Source: Plantactinospora sp039889035 (GTDB taxonomy: Bacteria > Actinomycetota > Actinomycetes > Mycobacteriales > Micromonosporaceae). From it: a stretch of 64,000 nt of DNA. Positions 27,301-34,126 of the stretch are shown in pieces. A model generated the notes under the pieces. It was not told where the DNA came from. It did not search any database and saw only the letters and a list, made by a program, of their open reading frames with translations. Position numbers and translations under genes: made by a program. The stretch is from contig JBDQQY010000004.1 of assembly GCA_039889035.1 (NCBI GenBank), forward strand, positions 62,001 to 126,000, read 5' to 3'. Every line of letters begins with the position of its first letter. The first letter of the stretch is position 1.

Positions 27301-28022
27301 ATTTCCTCTACCCGCCGGAGAAGCCGCTGACCGAGCACGCGCACGAGCGGCTGGCCACCATCGCCCAGCACACCGAGCTGGGCGCCGGGATGTACGTGGC
27401 AATGAAGGACCTGGAGATCCGGGGCGCCGGCAACCTGCTCGGCGGCGAGCAGTCCGGGCACATCGAGGGGGTCGGTTTCGACCTCTATGTTCGGATGGTC
27501 GGCGAGGCGGTGCAGGCGTTCAAGGGGGAGGCGCCGGAGGAGGAGGTCGACATCAAGATCGACCTGCCGGTCGACGCGCACCTGCCACACGACTACATCG
27601 GGGTGGAGCGGCTGCGCCTGGAGATGTACCGCAAGCTCGCCGAGGCCCGGGACGCCGGCCGGCTGACCGAGGTGGTGGCCGAGATGACCGACCGGTACGG
27701 CGAGCCGCCCGAGCAGGTCGCCAACCTGGTGGCGGTGGCCCGGTTCCGGCTGCTGGCCCGGGCGTACGGGCTTACCGACGTCTCGGCCCAGGGCCGGCAC
27801 CTGCGGTTCTCCCCACTGCCGTTGCCGGACTCGAAGCAGCTCCGGCTCAAGCGTTACCACCCGGACGCGGTCTACAAGTCGGCGACCGACCAGGTGAGCG
27901 TGCCGCGCCCGACGACCCGGCGGATCGGCGGCGAGCCGCTGCGCGACCAGGCGCTGCTGGACTGGTGCGCCCAACTCCTCCGCGACGTTTTGGGTGACCC
28001 CGTGCCGGCCTCGGGACGGTGA
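24393..28022 (+). CDS. mfd: Transcription-repair coupling factor
   Basis: About 1209 residues. Mfd removes stalled RNA polymerase and recruits UvrA. The UvrB-like N-terminal part (LTGLLTAALRDP, YPAWETLPHERLSP) is followed by the polymerase-interacting domain (DYVVHEQHGIGRYV). The RecG-like motor has Walker A GDVGYGKTEIA, Walker B VVDEEQRFGVEHKE, VESGIDIPNANTLI and QIRGRVGRGRERAYAY, and the C-terminal TRCF domain follows. The start is ambiguous: the GTG at 24393 gives the usual LTGLL opening, while in-frame GTGs at 24384 and 24366 are possible. The last codons lie in a 25-bp tandem duplication that also places a GTG over the stop. Confidence 0.96.
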   Translation: MLTGLLTAALRDPALARARSLARTGGADADGLDLTAPPALRPFLVAAVAAGEEAGGAARPVLAVTATTREADDLAGALGSLLPPEQVVVYPAWETLPHERLSPRSDTVGRRLGVLRRLAHPELAEHAGPVRVVVAPVRSVLQPQLKGLGDLEPVRLAAGAEAGLEETARRLTDLAYARVDLVTKRGEYAVRGGILDVFPPTDEHPSRVEFWGDEVEEIRTFAVADQRTIEAVPALWAPPCRELLLTGPVRRRAAELAEQHPELAEILDKLAEGIPVEGMESLAPALIGADSLELLLHCMPAGSHVLLCDPERIRTRAHDLVRTSAEFLEASWAAAAVGGQAPVDLGAAAFKTLAEVRATAAALRQPWWSASPFGLVEAAPGPAATVEPWAVEPEPEVTVVPDTGESVALAAQPVPLYHGETDRVVDDLKRWVGDGWGVALVFEGHGPAQRAVEVLRDAGLGAALTESVPTPPAAGELVVACGSLNHGFLDTASRVAVVTGNDITGGRGSSTRDMRKMPSRRRNTIDPLELRAGDYVVHEQHGIGRYVELVQRTVNGAEREYLVIEYAASKRGQPGDRLFVPTDQLDQLSRYVGGEAPTLHKMGGAEWQKAKARARKAVREIAAQLVQLYAARKASKGHAFAPDSPWQRELEDAFPYTETPDQLAAIEEVKRDMEQSVPMDRLICGDVGYGKTEIAVRAAFKAVQDGKQVAVLVPTTLLAQQHYNTFAERMGQFPVQIRQLSRFQTPKEAERTLEAAADGSADIVIGTHRLLQSATRFKQLGMVVVDEEQRFGVEHKEHLKTLRTAVDVLTMSATPIPRTLEMAITGIREMSTIATPPEERHPVLTFVGAYDDKQVAAAIHRELLRDGQVFYLHNRVESIDRAARRIRELVPEARVAVAHGQMGEDALEKVMVGFWEKEYDVLVCTTIVESGIDIPNANTLIVERADLLGLAQLHQIRGRVGRGRERAYAYFLYPPEKPLTEHAHERLATIAQHTELGAGMYVAMKDLEIRGAGNLLGGEQSGHIEGVGFDLYVRMVGEAVQAFKGEAPEEEVDIKIDLPVDAHLPHDYIGVERLRLEMYRKLAEARDAGRLTEVVAEMTDRYGEPPEQVANLVAVARFRLLARAYGLTDVSAQGRHLRFSPLPLPDSKQLRLKRYHPDAVYKSATDQVSVPRPTTRRIGGEPLRDQALLDWCAQLLRDVLGDPVPASGR

Positions 28023-28042
28023 CCCCGTGCCGGCGTCGCGCA
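27993..28042 (+). repeat. 25-bp tandem duplication at the mfd stop
   Basis: GGTGACCCCGTGCCGGCCTC begins copy 1 at 27993 and recurs at 28018 with one change in the first 21 bases. Copy 2 contains the mfd TGA and a GTG overlapping it (GTGA, 28019-28022). That GTG is in frame with the downstream lipoprotein. Confidence 0.8.
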
Positions 28043-28066
28043 GCGGTGCGTGAGAGAGTGTCGAGC

Positions 28067-28786
28067 ATGCAGCGTGCCCGTCGTCTGGCTTCGATCGCGG
28101 TCATTGCCGTTCTCGGCACCACCGTTCTGTCCGCCTGTCGGTCCGACTCCAGCGTCGCCGTCTACCTCGGGGACAAGAAGATCACCGAGGACGAGGTGAC
28201 CTCGGTGCTCGACGACGTCCGGAGCAAGGTGCCGCCGGGTGGGCACGCGCCGGGCGCCACGCCCGCGCCGGACGCCCCCGAGGTGAAGGCGCCGACCCGG
28301 GCCCAGGTGGTCGGCACCCTGGTGATGCGGGAGCTCTGCCTCAAGCTCGCCGCCGACAAGGGCTTCAAGCCGTCGGAGCAGGCCCCGATCGAGGAGGTCG
28401 CCCGGGCGACCGGCCTGCCGGCGGACTCGCGCTACGTGCGGCTCTTCTCCGAGCTGGACGCCTGCCGGGCCGGCATTCCGGTGAGCCAGCCGGTCGCCCC
28501 GACCCAGGAGGAGCTGATGGACGTGGTGGCCCGGGGCCGGGCCGCCGGGGTGATCCCGCCGGACGCCAAGGACGGCGAGGCCGGGCAGCAGCTCGACGGT
28601 GACGTGCTGCGGCGCGCGCTGGCGATGCGCAACACCCTGACCGAGGCGCTGGAAAGCTCCGACGTCACGGTAAACCCGCGCTACCGGCCGCTGGAATACC
28701 CGGTGCTGACCTTCTCGGACAGCAGCCCGGCGCTGGTCGTGCCGATCGGCCAGTCCGGCGCCGACACCGTGGTCGACGCCCGCTGA
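28067..28786 (+). CDS. SurA-N-like lipoprotein
   Basis: 239 residues from the ATG at 28067 (MQRARRLASIAVIAVLGTT, lipobox LSAC). The mature domain (VAVYLGDKKITEDEVTSVLDDV) resembles the SurA N-terminal chaperone domain of peptidyl-prolyl isomerases, but no rotamase domain follows. In actinobacteria this protein regularly sits between mfd and mazG; it is thought to help fold exported proteins. An in-frame GTG at 28019 overlapping the mfd stop would add 16 residues before the signal peptide. The ATG fits a lipoprotein signal better, yet the GTG could provide coupling. Confidence 0.82.
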   Translation: MQRARRLASIAVIAVLGTTVLSACRSDSSVAVYLGDKKITEDEVTSVLDDVRSKVPPGGHAPGATPAPDAPEVKAPTRAQVVGTLVMRELCLKLAADKGFKPSEQAPIEEVARATGLPADSRYVRLFSELDACRAGIPVSQPVAPTQEELMDVVARGRAAGVIPPDAKDGEAGQQLDGDVLRRALAMRNTLTEALESSDVTVNPRYRPLEYPVLTFSDSSPALVVPIGQSGADTVVDAR

Positions 28787-28860
28787 GCGGCGCCCGACCC
28801 ACCGCCCGCGCCACCGGCCCTGCCGCAGATGACCCCGCCGTCGACCAGTCCCACCGGCCG

Positions 28861-29865
28861 ATGACCGGCGCACCGCCCGGCCCGGCTGGTCGGATCGTGC
28901 TGCTGGTCACCTCGCCCCGGCTGCCGGCCGGGCTGCTGACCGCGTCCGCCTGGGACGTCGTACGCGGCTTCCCGGTGCTGGCCGGCGCGGAGAGCGAGCT
29001 GGCCACGGCGGTACGCGCGGCCGGTGCCGAGGTGACGGTCACCGGGACTCCGGTGCCGGACCTGCTGGCCACGGTCGCCGCGCACGGTACGGCGGTCTGG
29101 CTGGCCGGCCCGGTCGGCGACGAGGACCTGGCCCGGGAACTGGGGCTGCGACTGGCCCGCCAACCCGGGCTGGCCGAGCTGGAGCTGATGTACGGCTCCT
29201 GGGACCCGCCCGGTGCCCGGCTGCTCGACGCGGTCGCGGTGATGGACCGGCTCGCCTCGCCCGGCGGCGACCCGTGGAAGCGGGCGCAGACCCACGCCTC
29301 CCTGGCGCAGTATCTGCTCGAAGAGTGCTACGAGGCGTACGACGCCATCGCGGCGAACGATCTCGTCGCGCTCCGCGAGGAGCTGGGGGACGTGCTGTTG
29401 CAGGTGGTGCTGCACGCCCGGCTGGCGGAGAACCTGCCCGACGACCAGCGGTGGTCGATCGACGACGTGGCCGGTGGCCTGGTGGCGAAGATGGTCCGGC
29501 GCAACCCGCACGTCTTCGCCGACACCGAGGTCGGCGGCATCGACGAGATCATCGAGAACTGGGAGCGGATCAAGCGGGCCGAGAAGCCCCGGGCCTCGGT
29601 GCTGGACGGGGTCGCGCTCTCCCAGCCGGCGCTGGCGCTGGCGGCGAAGGTGCTGCACCGGGTCGACCGGGCCGGGCTCGACCTGCCGCCGCCGGAGCCT
29701 GCCGCCGAGGCGGCCGAGGCGGTCCGGCTGGGTGCGAGCCTGCTGGAGACGGTGGCCCGGGCCCGGGCGGCGGGGCTGGACGCCGAGGCCGCGCTGCGCC
29801 AGGCGACCCTGGACTACGCGGCCACGGTCCGCGCGGCCGAACGAAATTCCGTCCCGCCGTCCTGA
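28861..29865 (+). CDS. mazG: Nucleoside triphosphate pyrophosphohydrolase MazG
   Basis: 334 residues. The MazG all-alpha pyrophosphatase domain lies centrally, with the metal-binding EExxE in LLEECYEAYDAI and ExxD in LREELGDVLLQVVLHARLA. It is followed by KMVRRNPHVFADTEVGG and NWERIKRAEKP. It hydrolyses (d)NTPs to monophosphates and pyrophosphate, cleaning damaged nucleotides and affecting the stringent response. The N-terminal 130 residues are an actinobacterial extension (IVLLVTSPRLPAGLLTASAW), resembling the methylase-like region of longer MazGs. It sits in the conserved mfd-lipoprotein-mazG-eno order, although eno is displaced here by about 8 kb of other genes. Confidence 0.93.
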   Translation: MTGAPPGPAGRIVLLVTSPRLPAGLLTASAWDVVRGFPVLAGAESELATAVRAAGAEVTVTGTPVPDLLATVAAHGTAVWLAGPVGDEDLARELGLRLARQPGLAELELMYGSWDPPGARLLDAVAVMDRLASPGGDPWKRAQTHASLAQYLLEECYEAYDAIAANDLVALREELGDVLLQVVLHARLAENLPDDQRWSIDDVAGGLVAKMVRRNPHVFADTEVGGIDEIIENWERIKRAEKPRASVLDGVALSQPALALAAKVLHRVDRAGLDLPPPEPAAEAAEAVRLGASLLETVARARAAGLDAEAALRQATLDYAATVRAAERNSVPPS

Positions 29866-30194
29866 CGCCGGAGCGGCGCCGATCGACGCTCCGGGTGCGG
29901 ACCGAGCGCCGCGCCGCCGGGACGCCCGCCCGGAGAACCAGCCCGCCAGGCAGTGATCTGATCGGCTCGGACCCGGTGCGCTGCCGGCCGGGCCATCTCC
30001 GGCCCGTCTCGCTGCACACTGTGTCGGCATCCTTCGTGGAGCGTGCGCGGGCGGTGCGGGGGGTGGCATGATGGATTGAAATATATGAATGGTTGGCGGG
30101 TCCGGTCGGTCACGGTGCCGCCCGGCCGGAACCGGTCCGGGCCGCCCGTCGCGGGCCGTACCCGGCGCCGACCCGGTTCTGAGGAGCCAGCGTC
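29866..30194. other. Intergenic region with mazG terminator and GH6 promoter candidate
   Basis: No gene is supported here. It begins with a hairpin. Near 30071-30100 an A/T-rich island (ATTGAAATATATGAAT, itself a loose palindrome) stands out against GC-rich DNA about 100 bases before the cellulase ATG, and is the likely promoter/operator. The TGGGAGCGCTCCCA operator of the cellobiose regulator CebR is not present. Confidence 0.45.
29868..29894 (+). terminator. Hairpin just after mazG
   Basis: CCGGAGCG (29868-29875) pairs exactly with CGCTCCGG (29887-29894) over an 11-base loop, three bases past the stop codon. Confidence 0.55.
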
Positions 30195-31559
30195 ATGACC
30201 ATGCCCCGTTCCGGACGCGTACCCGCCCGGGGCCGCACAGCCCTCGCCGCCCTTGCCGTACCGGTCCTGCTCGCGGGGGCGCTCGGCAGCGCCGGTCCGG
30301 CCGGCGCGGCCGATCCGCCGCACCGGGTGGCCAACCCGTACGCCGGGGCCCGGGTGTACGTGAATCCCGAGTGGTCCGCCCGGGCCGCCGCCGAGCCCGG
30401 TGGCGACGCGATCGCCGACCAGCCGACCGCCGTCTGGCTGGACCGGATCGCCGCGATCGAGGGAACGGACGGGGCGATGGGCCTGCGCGACCATCTGGAC
30501 GCCGCGGTGGCGCAGCGGGCCGACCTCGTACAGGTGACCCTCTACAACCTGCCGTCCCGCGACTGCGGCCGGCCGGTCCCGCAGGGCGAACTCTCGATCG
30601 ACGAACTCGACCGGTACCGGACGGAGTTCATCGATCCGATCGTCGAGATCCTCGCCGACACCCGCTACGCCGGCCTGCGGATCGTCGCCATCGTCGAGCC
30701 GAACTCGCTGCCCAACCTGGTCGTCAACACGAGCCCTCGGCACACCGCCACCTGGGCCTGCGACAGGGTGCGGGACCGGGGCACCTACCTGGACGGGATC
30801 GGGTACGCCCTGGCCCGGCTCGGCGCCCTGCCCCACGTCTACCCGTACCTGGACATCAGCCACCACGGCGAACTCGGCTGGCCGGACAACTCCGGCCCGG
30901 TGGCGGCACTGCTGCGCCAGGCCGCGACCACCGCGGGCAGCACGCTGGCGAACGTGCACGGCTTCGTCGCCAACACCGCGAACTACTCGGTGCTGCACGA
31001 GGAGTACTTCCGCGCCGACACCGTCGTCAACGGCCAGCCGGTGCACCAGTCGAGGTGGGTCGACTGGAACCCGTTCGTCGACGAGGTGCCGTACGCGCGT
31101 CACATGCGGGATCTGCTGGCCGGGGAGGGCTTCGCCGCGCAGGCGAGTCTGCTGGTCGACACCTCGCGCAACGGCTGGGGCGGCCCGGCCCGGCCCACCG
31201 GACCGGCGGCGACCACCGGCGACCTGAACGAGTACGTCGACCGAAGCCGGATCGACCGGCGGGCGTTCATCTCGAACTGGTGCAACCAGGCCGGCTCCGG
31301 CCTCGGCGAGCGGCCGGCTGTCGCCCCGGAGCCCGGCATCGACGCGTACGTGTGGGTCAAACCGCCCGGCGAGTCCGACGGTACCGGTGTCGGCCGGGGA
31401 GCGGGCCAGCCGTACGAGCCGATGTGCGATCCCACCTACAACCCGTGGCCGGGCGGCTCCGTCCGCAGCACCGGGGCGCTGCCGGACGCTCCGCCGTTCC
31501 GGCAGTGGTTCCCGGCGCACTTCCGGCAGTTGCTGGCCCATGCCTGGCCGCCGCTCTGA
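30195..31559 (+). CDS. Secreted glycoside hydrolase family 6 cellulase
   Basis: 454 residues with a signal peptide (AALAVPVLLAGALGSAGPAGAA). GH6 signatures are VTLYNLPSRDCG (with the Asp/Cys of the first signature), IVAIVEPNSLPNLV with the proton-donor region, VYPYLDISHHGELGW, GFVANTANYS and LLVDTSRNGWGGP. The later GIDAYVWVKPPGESDG is the conserved lysine/glutamate region. GH6 enzymes cut cellulose with inversion, either endo or from the non-reducing end. The long insertions near RRAFISNWCNQAGSG and GQPYEPMCDPTY are those of exo-acting bacterial members. There is no cellulose-binding module, and no cellulose operon surrounds it. Confidence 0.93.
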   Translation: MTMPRSGRVPARGRTALAALAVPVLLAGALGSAGPAGAADPPHRVANPYAGARVYVNPEWSARAAAEPGGDAIADQPTAVWLDRIAAIEGTDGAMGLRDHLDAAVAQRADLVQVTLYNLPSRDCGRPVPQGELSIDELDRYRTEFIDPIVEILADTRYAGLRIVAIVEPNSLPNLVVNTSPRHTATWACDRVRDRGTYLDGIGYALARLGALPHVYPYLDISHHGELGWPDNSGPVAALLRQAATTAGSTLANVHGFVANTANYSVLHEEYFRADTVVNGQPVHQSRWVDWNPFVDEVPYARHMRDLLAGEGFAAQASLLVDTSRNGWGGPARPTGPAATTGDLNEYVDRSRIDRRAFISNWCNQAGSGLGERPAVAPEPGIDAYVWVKPPGESDGTGVGRGAGQPYEPMCDPTYNPWPGGSVRSTGALPDAPPFRQWFPAHFRQLLAHAWPPL

Positions 31560-31592
31560 CCGACGGCTACCGGGGTGGCGCGGCGCCCGGGG

Positions 31593-32768
31593 TCAGCGCT
31601 TCGCGCGGAGGGTGTCGAGCCGGTCCACCGACTGGTCGATCCGCTGCTCGGTGAGCCGCCCGGAGCGGACCAGCCGGACGACGGTGTCGAGGGTCTGCCC
31701 GACGACGTTCGGGTCGTACTCCTGCTGGTTGCCGAAGACCAGCAGGTCGACGCCGGCCTCCAGGGCCAGCGCCACCGCCTCGTCCCGGCCGAACCGGCTG
31801 GTGATCGCCACGGCCTGCATGTCGTCGCTGACCACCGGGCCGCGCCAGCCGAGCCGGCCGCGCAGCAGGTCGGTGACGACGGCCCGGGACAGCGAGGCCG
31901 GCCGGTCCGGGTCGAGCTTCCGGTTGAGTACGTGCCCGACCAGCACCGAGTCGGCGGCGCCCTTGGCGATCAGCTTCTGGAACGGTTCGAGTTCGATCTC
32001 CCGCCACGAGTCGGTGACGTCGACGACGGCGAAGTCGGTGTTCCCGGTCGCGCTGCCCAGCCCGGGAAAGTGCTTGAGCGACGTGCGTACCCCGACGGCC
32101 CGGTGCACCCGGACCTCCTCGGCCGCGTTCCGGACCACCACGTCCGGGTTGGCGGAGAAGCTCCGTTCGAGCTTGCCGACGGCGGGACTGTCCGGGCGCA
32201 CGTTCAGGTCCACCACTGGCGCGTAGTTGAGGTTGACGCCGATCGAGGTGAGGCTGTGCACGAGCCCTTCCGCCCAGGCCCGGGTGGTCGGGATCGAGTC
32301 CGCCCGGCCGATCTCGGCCTCCGACCGGCTGGCCGGGAAACCGTTGTCGGGGTTGAGCCGGGCGACCCGGCCGCCCTCCTGGTCGATCGAGACGAGCAGC
32401 CGGCCGGGTGACGCCTGTTTCAGGGCCTTCACCAGTGCGGTCACCTGACCGGGTGAGCTGATGTTGCGGACGGCGTCGGTCTTCAGGTCACGGTCGAAGA
32501 GGATGACGCCGCCGAGCCCCTCCCGGATCGCCTTGACGATCCACTCGGCCTCGGTCGCCTGCTGCCCCCGGAAGCCGACCACCAGCAGGCTCGCGATCTT
32601 GCGCCGTAGCGCCGCCTCGTCGCGCCGGGCCGGACCGGGCGGCCGGGACGGGGTGGGCGCGAGCCGGGCCGGCGTCGGGCCCGAGCCGCATCCGGAGGTA
32701 CCCGCCGCCAGCGCGGCCGAGCCGAGGCCGGCGAGCAGCAGCCGGCGGCTGAGGCGGGGATCGTTCAC
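31593..32768 (-). CDS. NagZ-like (GH3) lipoprotein lacking the usual His dyad
   Basis: 391 residues from the GTG at 32768: LSRRLLLAGLGSAALAAGTS then C27 (lipobox). The GH3 N-terminal barrel has GGVILFDRD, LLVSIDQEGGRVARL, the nucleophile Asp315 in VVSDDMQAVAI and KHFPGLG. In beta-N-acetylglucosaminidases of the NagZ/LpqI group the loop after KHFPG carries an Asp-Ser-His that acts as acid/base. Here it reads SATGNTDFAV, without that His. The protein may use another acid/base, act as a phosphorylase, or simply bind. It is convergent with the cellulase gene. Confidence 0.87.
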   Translation of the reverse strand: MNDPRLSRRLLLAGLGSAALAAGTSGCGSGPTPARLAPTPSRPPGPARRDEAALRRKIASLLVVGFRGQQATEAEWIVKAIREGLGGVILFDRDLKTDAVRNISSPGQVTALVKALKQASPGRLLVSIDQEGGRVARLNPDNGFPASRSEAEIGRADSIPTTRAWAEGLVHSLTSIGVNLNYAPVVDLNVRPDSPAVGKLERSFSANPDVVVRNAAEEVRVHRAVGVRTSLKHFPGLGSATGNTDFAVVDVTDSWREIELEPFQKLIAKGAADSVLVGHVLNRKLDPDRPASLSRAVVTDLLRGRLGWRGPVVSDDMQAVAITSRFGRDEAVALALEAGVDLLVFGNQQEYDPNVVGQTLDTVVRLVRSGRLTEQRIDQSVDRLDTLRAKR

Positions 32769-32976
32769 CTGATCCACGCTACGGTCGGTGACCAGGGCCG
32801 CGCGGCACAATGCGAGCAGCGGCGCGAGGTCCGGGCGGGTCGACGCGGGGCGCGGGGCTTCGGCCGTACGGATCCACCGGTTCCGGCCCCGGCCGAGGAG
32901 GCGGATCGGTGCGCCGGGCGCCGATGCGCCGAGCGTCGGCAGCGGCCCCCGCGGGCAGAGCCGGGGGCCACCTCGT

Positions 32977-33024
32977 CGATCAGTGCCTGGACCAGCGGCT
33001 CGATCAGTGCCTGGACCAGCGGCG
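32977..33024. repeat. Two 24-bp tandem repeats
   Basis: CGATCAGTGCCTGGACCAGC begins units at 32977 and 33001; the 24-base units differ only at the last position. On the minus strand they read PLVQALIE-PLVQALID just after the EamA stop. The stretch has no start or stop arrangement that makes a gene certain. Confidence 0.8.
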
Positions 33025-33040
33025 GGGTCTCGGCGAGTTT

Positions 33041-33976
33041 CTAGCCGGCCCGGACGGCGACGGTCTCCGCCGGGGTCCGGGCGCGGCGACGGCGGCCCGC
33101 GCTCAGTCCGACGGCGATGCCGACCGCTGCCACCAGCACGCCGGCGGTCTGCCCGAGGTGCGGCGGTCGACCGGCCTGGACCGCTGCGGTGAGCAGGGTG
33201 GCGATCGGCATCACCCCGACCAGTACCCCGGCCCGTTCCACCCCGAGACTGCGCAGCCCGGTGAACCAGGCGAGGAAGGCGATCACGGTCATCATCGCCG
33301 CCAGGTAGCCGAACGCGGCGGCCTCGGTCGGGGTGGGCAGCCGCCACCGGGCCAGCTCACCCGCCGGGATCGCCGCCAGCAGCAACAGCGGTACCGCCAG
33401 CGCGCAGGCGTACGCCGCGACGCGTACCGGCCCGAGCCGGGGCAGTACGGCCGCGGCCAGCAGCGAGAACGCGATCTCGCCGCCGAACGCCCCGAGCGAG
33501 GCGACGATGCCGGTCGCGTCCGCCCGACCGCTGCCCTGCACCAGCGCGGTACCGGCGACGACGATCCCGGCCGCCGCGACCAGCCGCAGCGCCGGGCGGC
33601 GGCCACCGGTGAGCGGGCCGAGCAGGGCGAGCCCGAGCGGCGCGGCGCCGATGAAGGTGCCCACCACGGCCGGGTCGGCGTGCGGCAGCGCGACCAGGAT
33701 GCAGGCGTTGAACCCGGCCATCCCGGTCAGCGCCAGCGTGGTCAGCACCACCAGCTCCCGCCGGTTCGGCCGGCCGGGCGGGGGCGTGCCGCCGGCCAGC
33801 AGTCCCGGAAAGCGTCGGACCAGGGCGAACAGTACGGCGGCGGCCAGCGCGTACCGGGCCGCCTGGCCGGTCAGGTGTGGATAGTCGAGGACGAGCTGAC
33901 TGATCGAGACGGAGCTGCCGACCAGCACCATCCCGCTGACGCAGAGCAGTACCGCGACCGGGTTCGAGAGCTTCAC
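33041..33976 (-). CDS. EamA/DMT-family transporter
   Basis: 311 residues from the GTG at 33976 (VKLSNPVAVLLCVSGMVLVG). There are ten predicted membrane helices in two EamA halves, the second beginning near ADATGIVASLGAFGGEIAFS and containing FGYLAAMMTVIAFLAWFTGLRSLG. The loop between helices 1 and 2 with QAARYALAAAVLFALVRR is typical of the drug/metabolite transporter superfamily. The gene exports or imports small metabolites of unknown type. A basic tail (AGRRRRAR) ends the protein. It is probably monocistronic. Confidence 0.87.
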   Translation of the reverse strand: MKLSNPVAVLLCVSGMVLVGSSVSISQLVLDYPHLTGQAARYALAAAVLFALVRRFPGLLAGGTPPPGRPNRRELVVLTTLALTGMAGFNACILVALPHADPAVVGTFIGAAPLGLALLGPLTGGRRPALRLVAAAGIVVAGTALVQGSGRADATGIVASLGAFGGEIAFSLLAAAVLPRLGPVRVAAYACALAVPLLLLAAIPAGELARWRLPTPTEAAAFGYLAAMMTVIAFLAWFTGLRSLGVERAGVLVGVMPIATLLTAAVQAGRPPHLGQTAGVLVAAVGIAVGLSAGRRRRARTPAETVAVRAG

Positions 33977-34126
33977 CGGACCGACGCTAGGGCGCGATTG
34001 GTCCACGGGACAGAGCCAAACCAAGGCATCATCACAGGACCATTGCGTCGACTGCCGCCGGTCCGGTGCGCGGGCGGGCCGATGCGCCGGCCGACGGGGA
34101 GCGAACTGATCGTCTAGGTTTTCCCC

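Noticed and set aside
24321..27974. A 1217-codon open frame on the minus strand opposite mfd
   Set aside because: It is the shadow frame of a GC-rich gene: composition is Gln/Arg/His/Gly-rich without fold-like pattern, and mfd on the plus strand is beyond doubt.
30065..30194. CebR operator for the GH6 gene
   Set aside because: The palindrome TGGGAGCGCTCCCA is not found in the leader; only an A/T-rich island is present.
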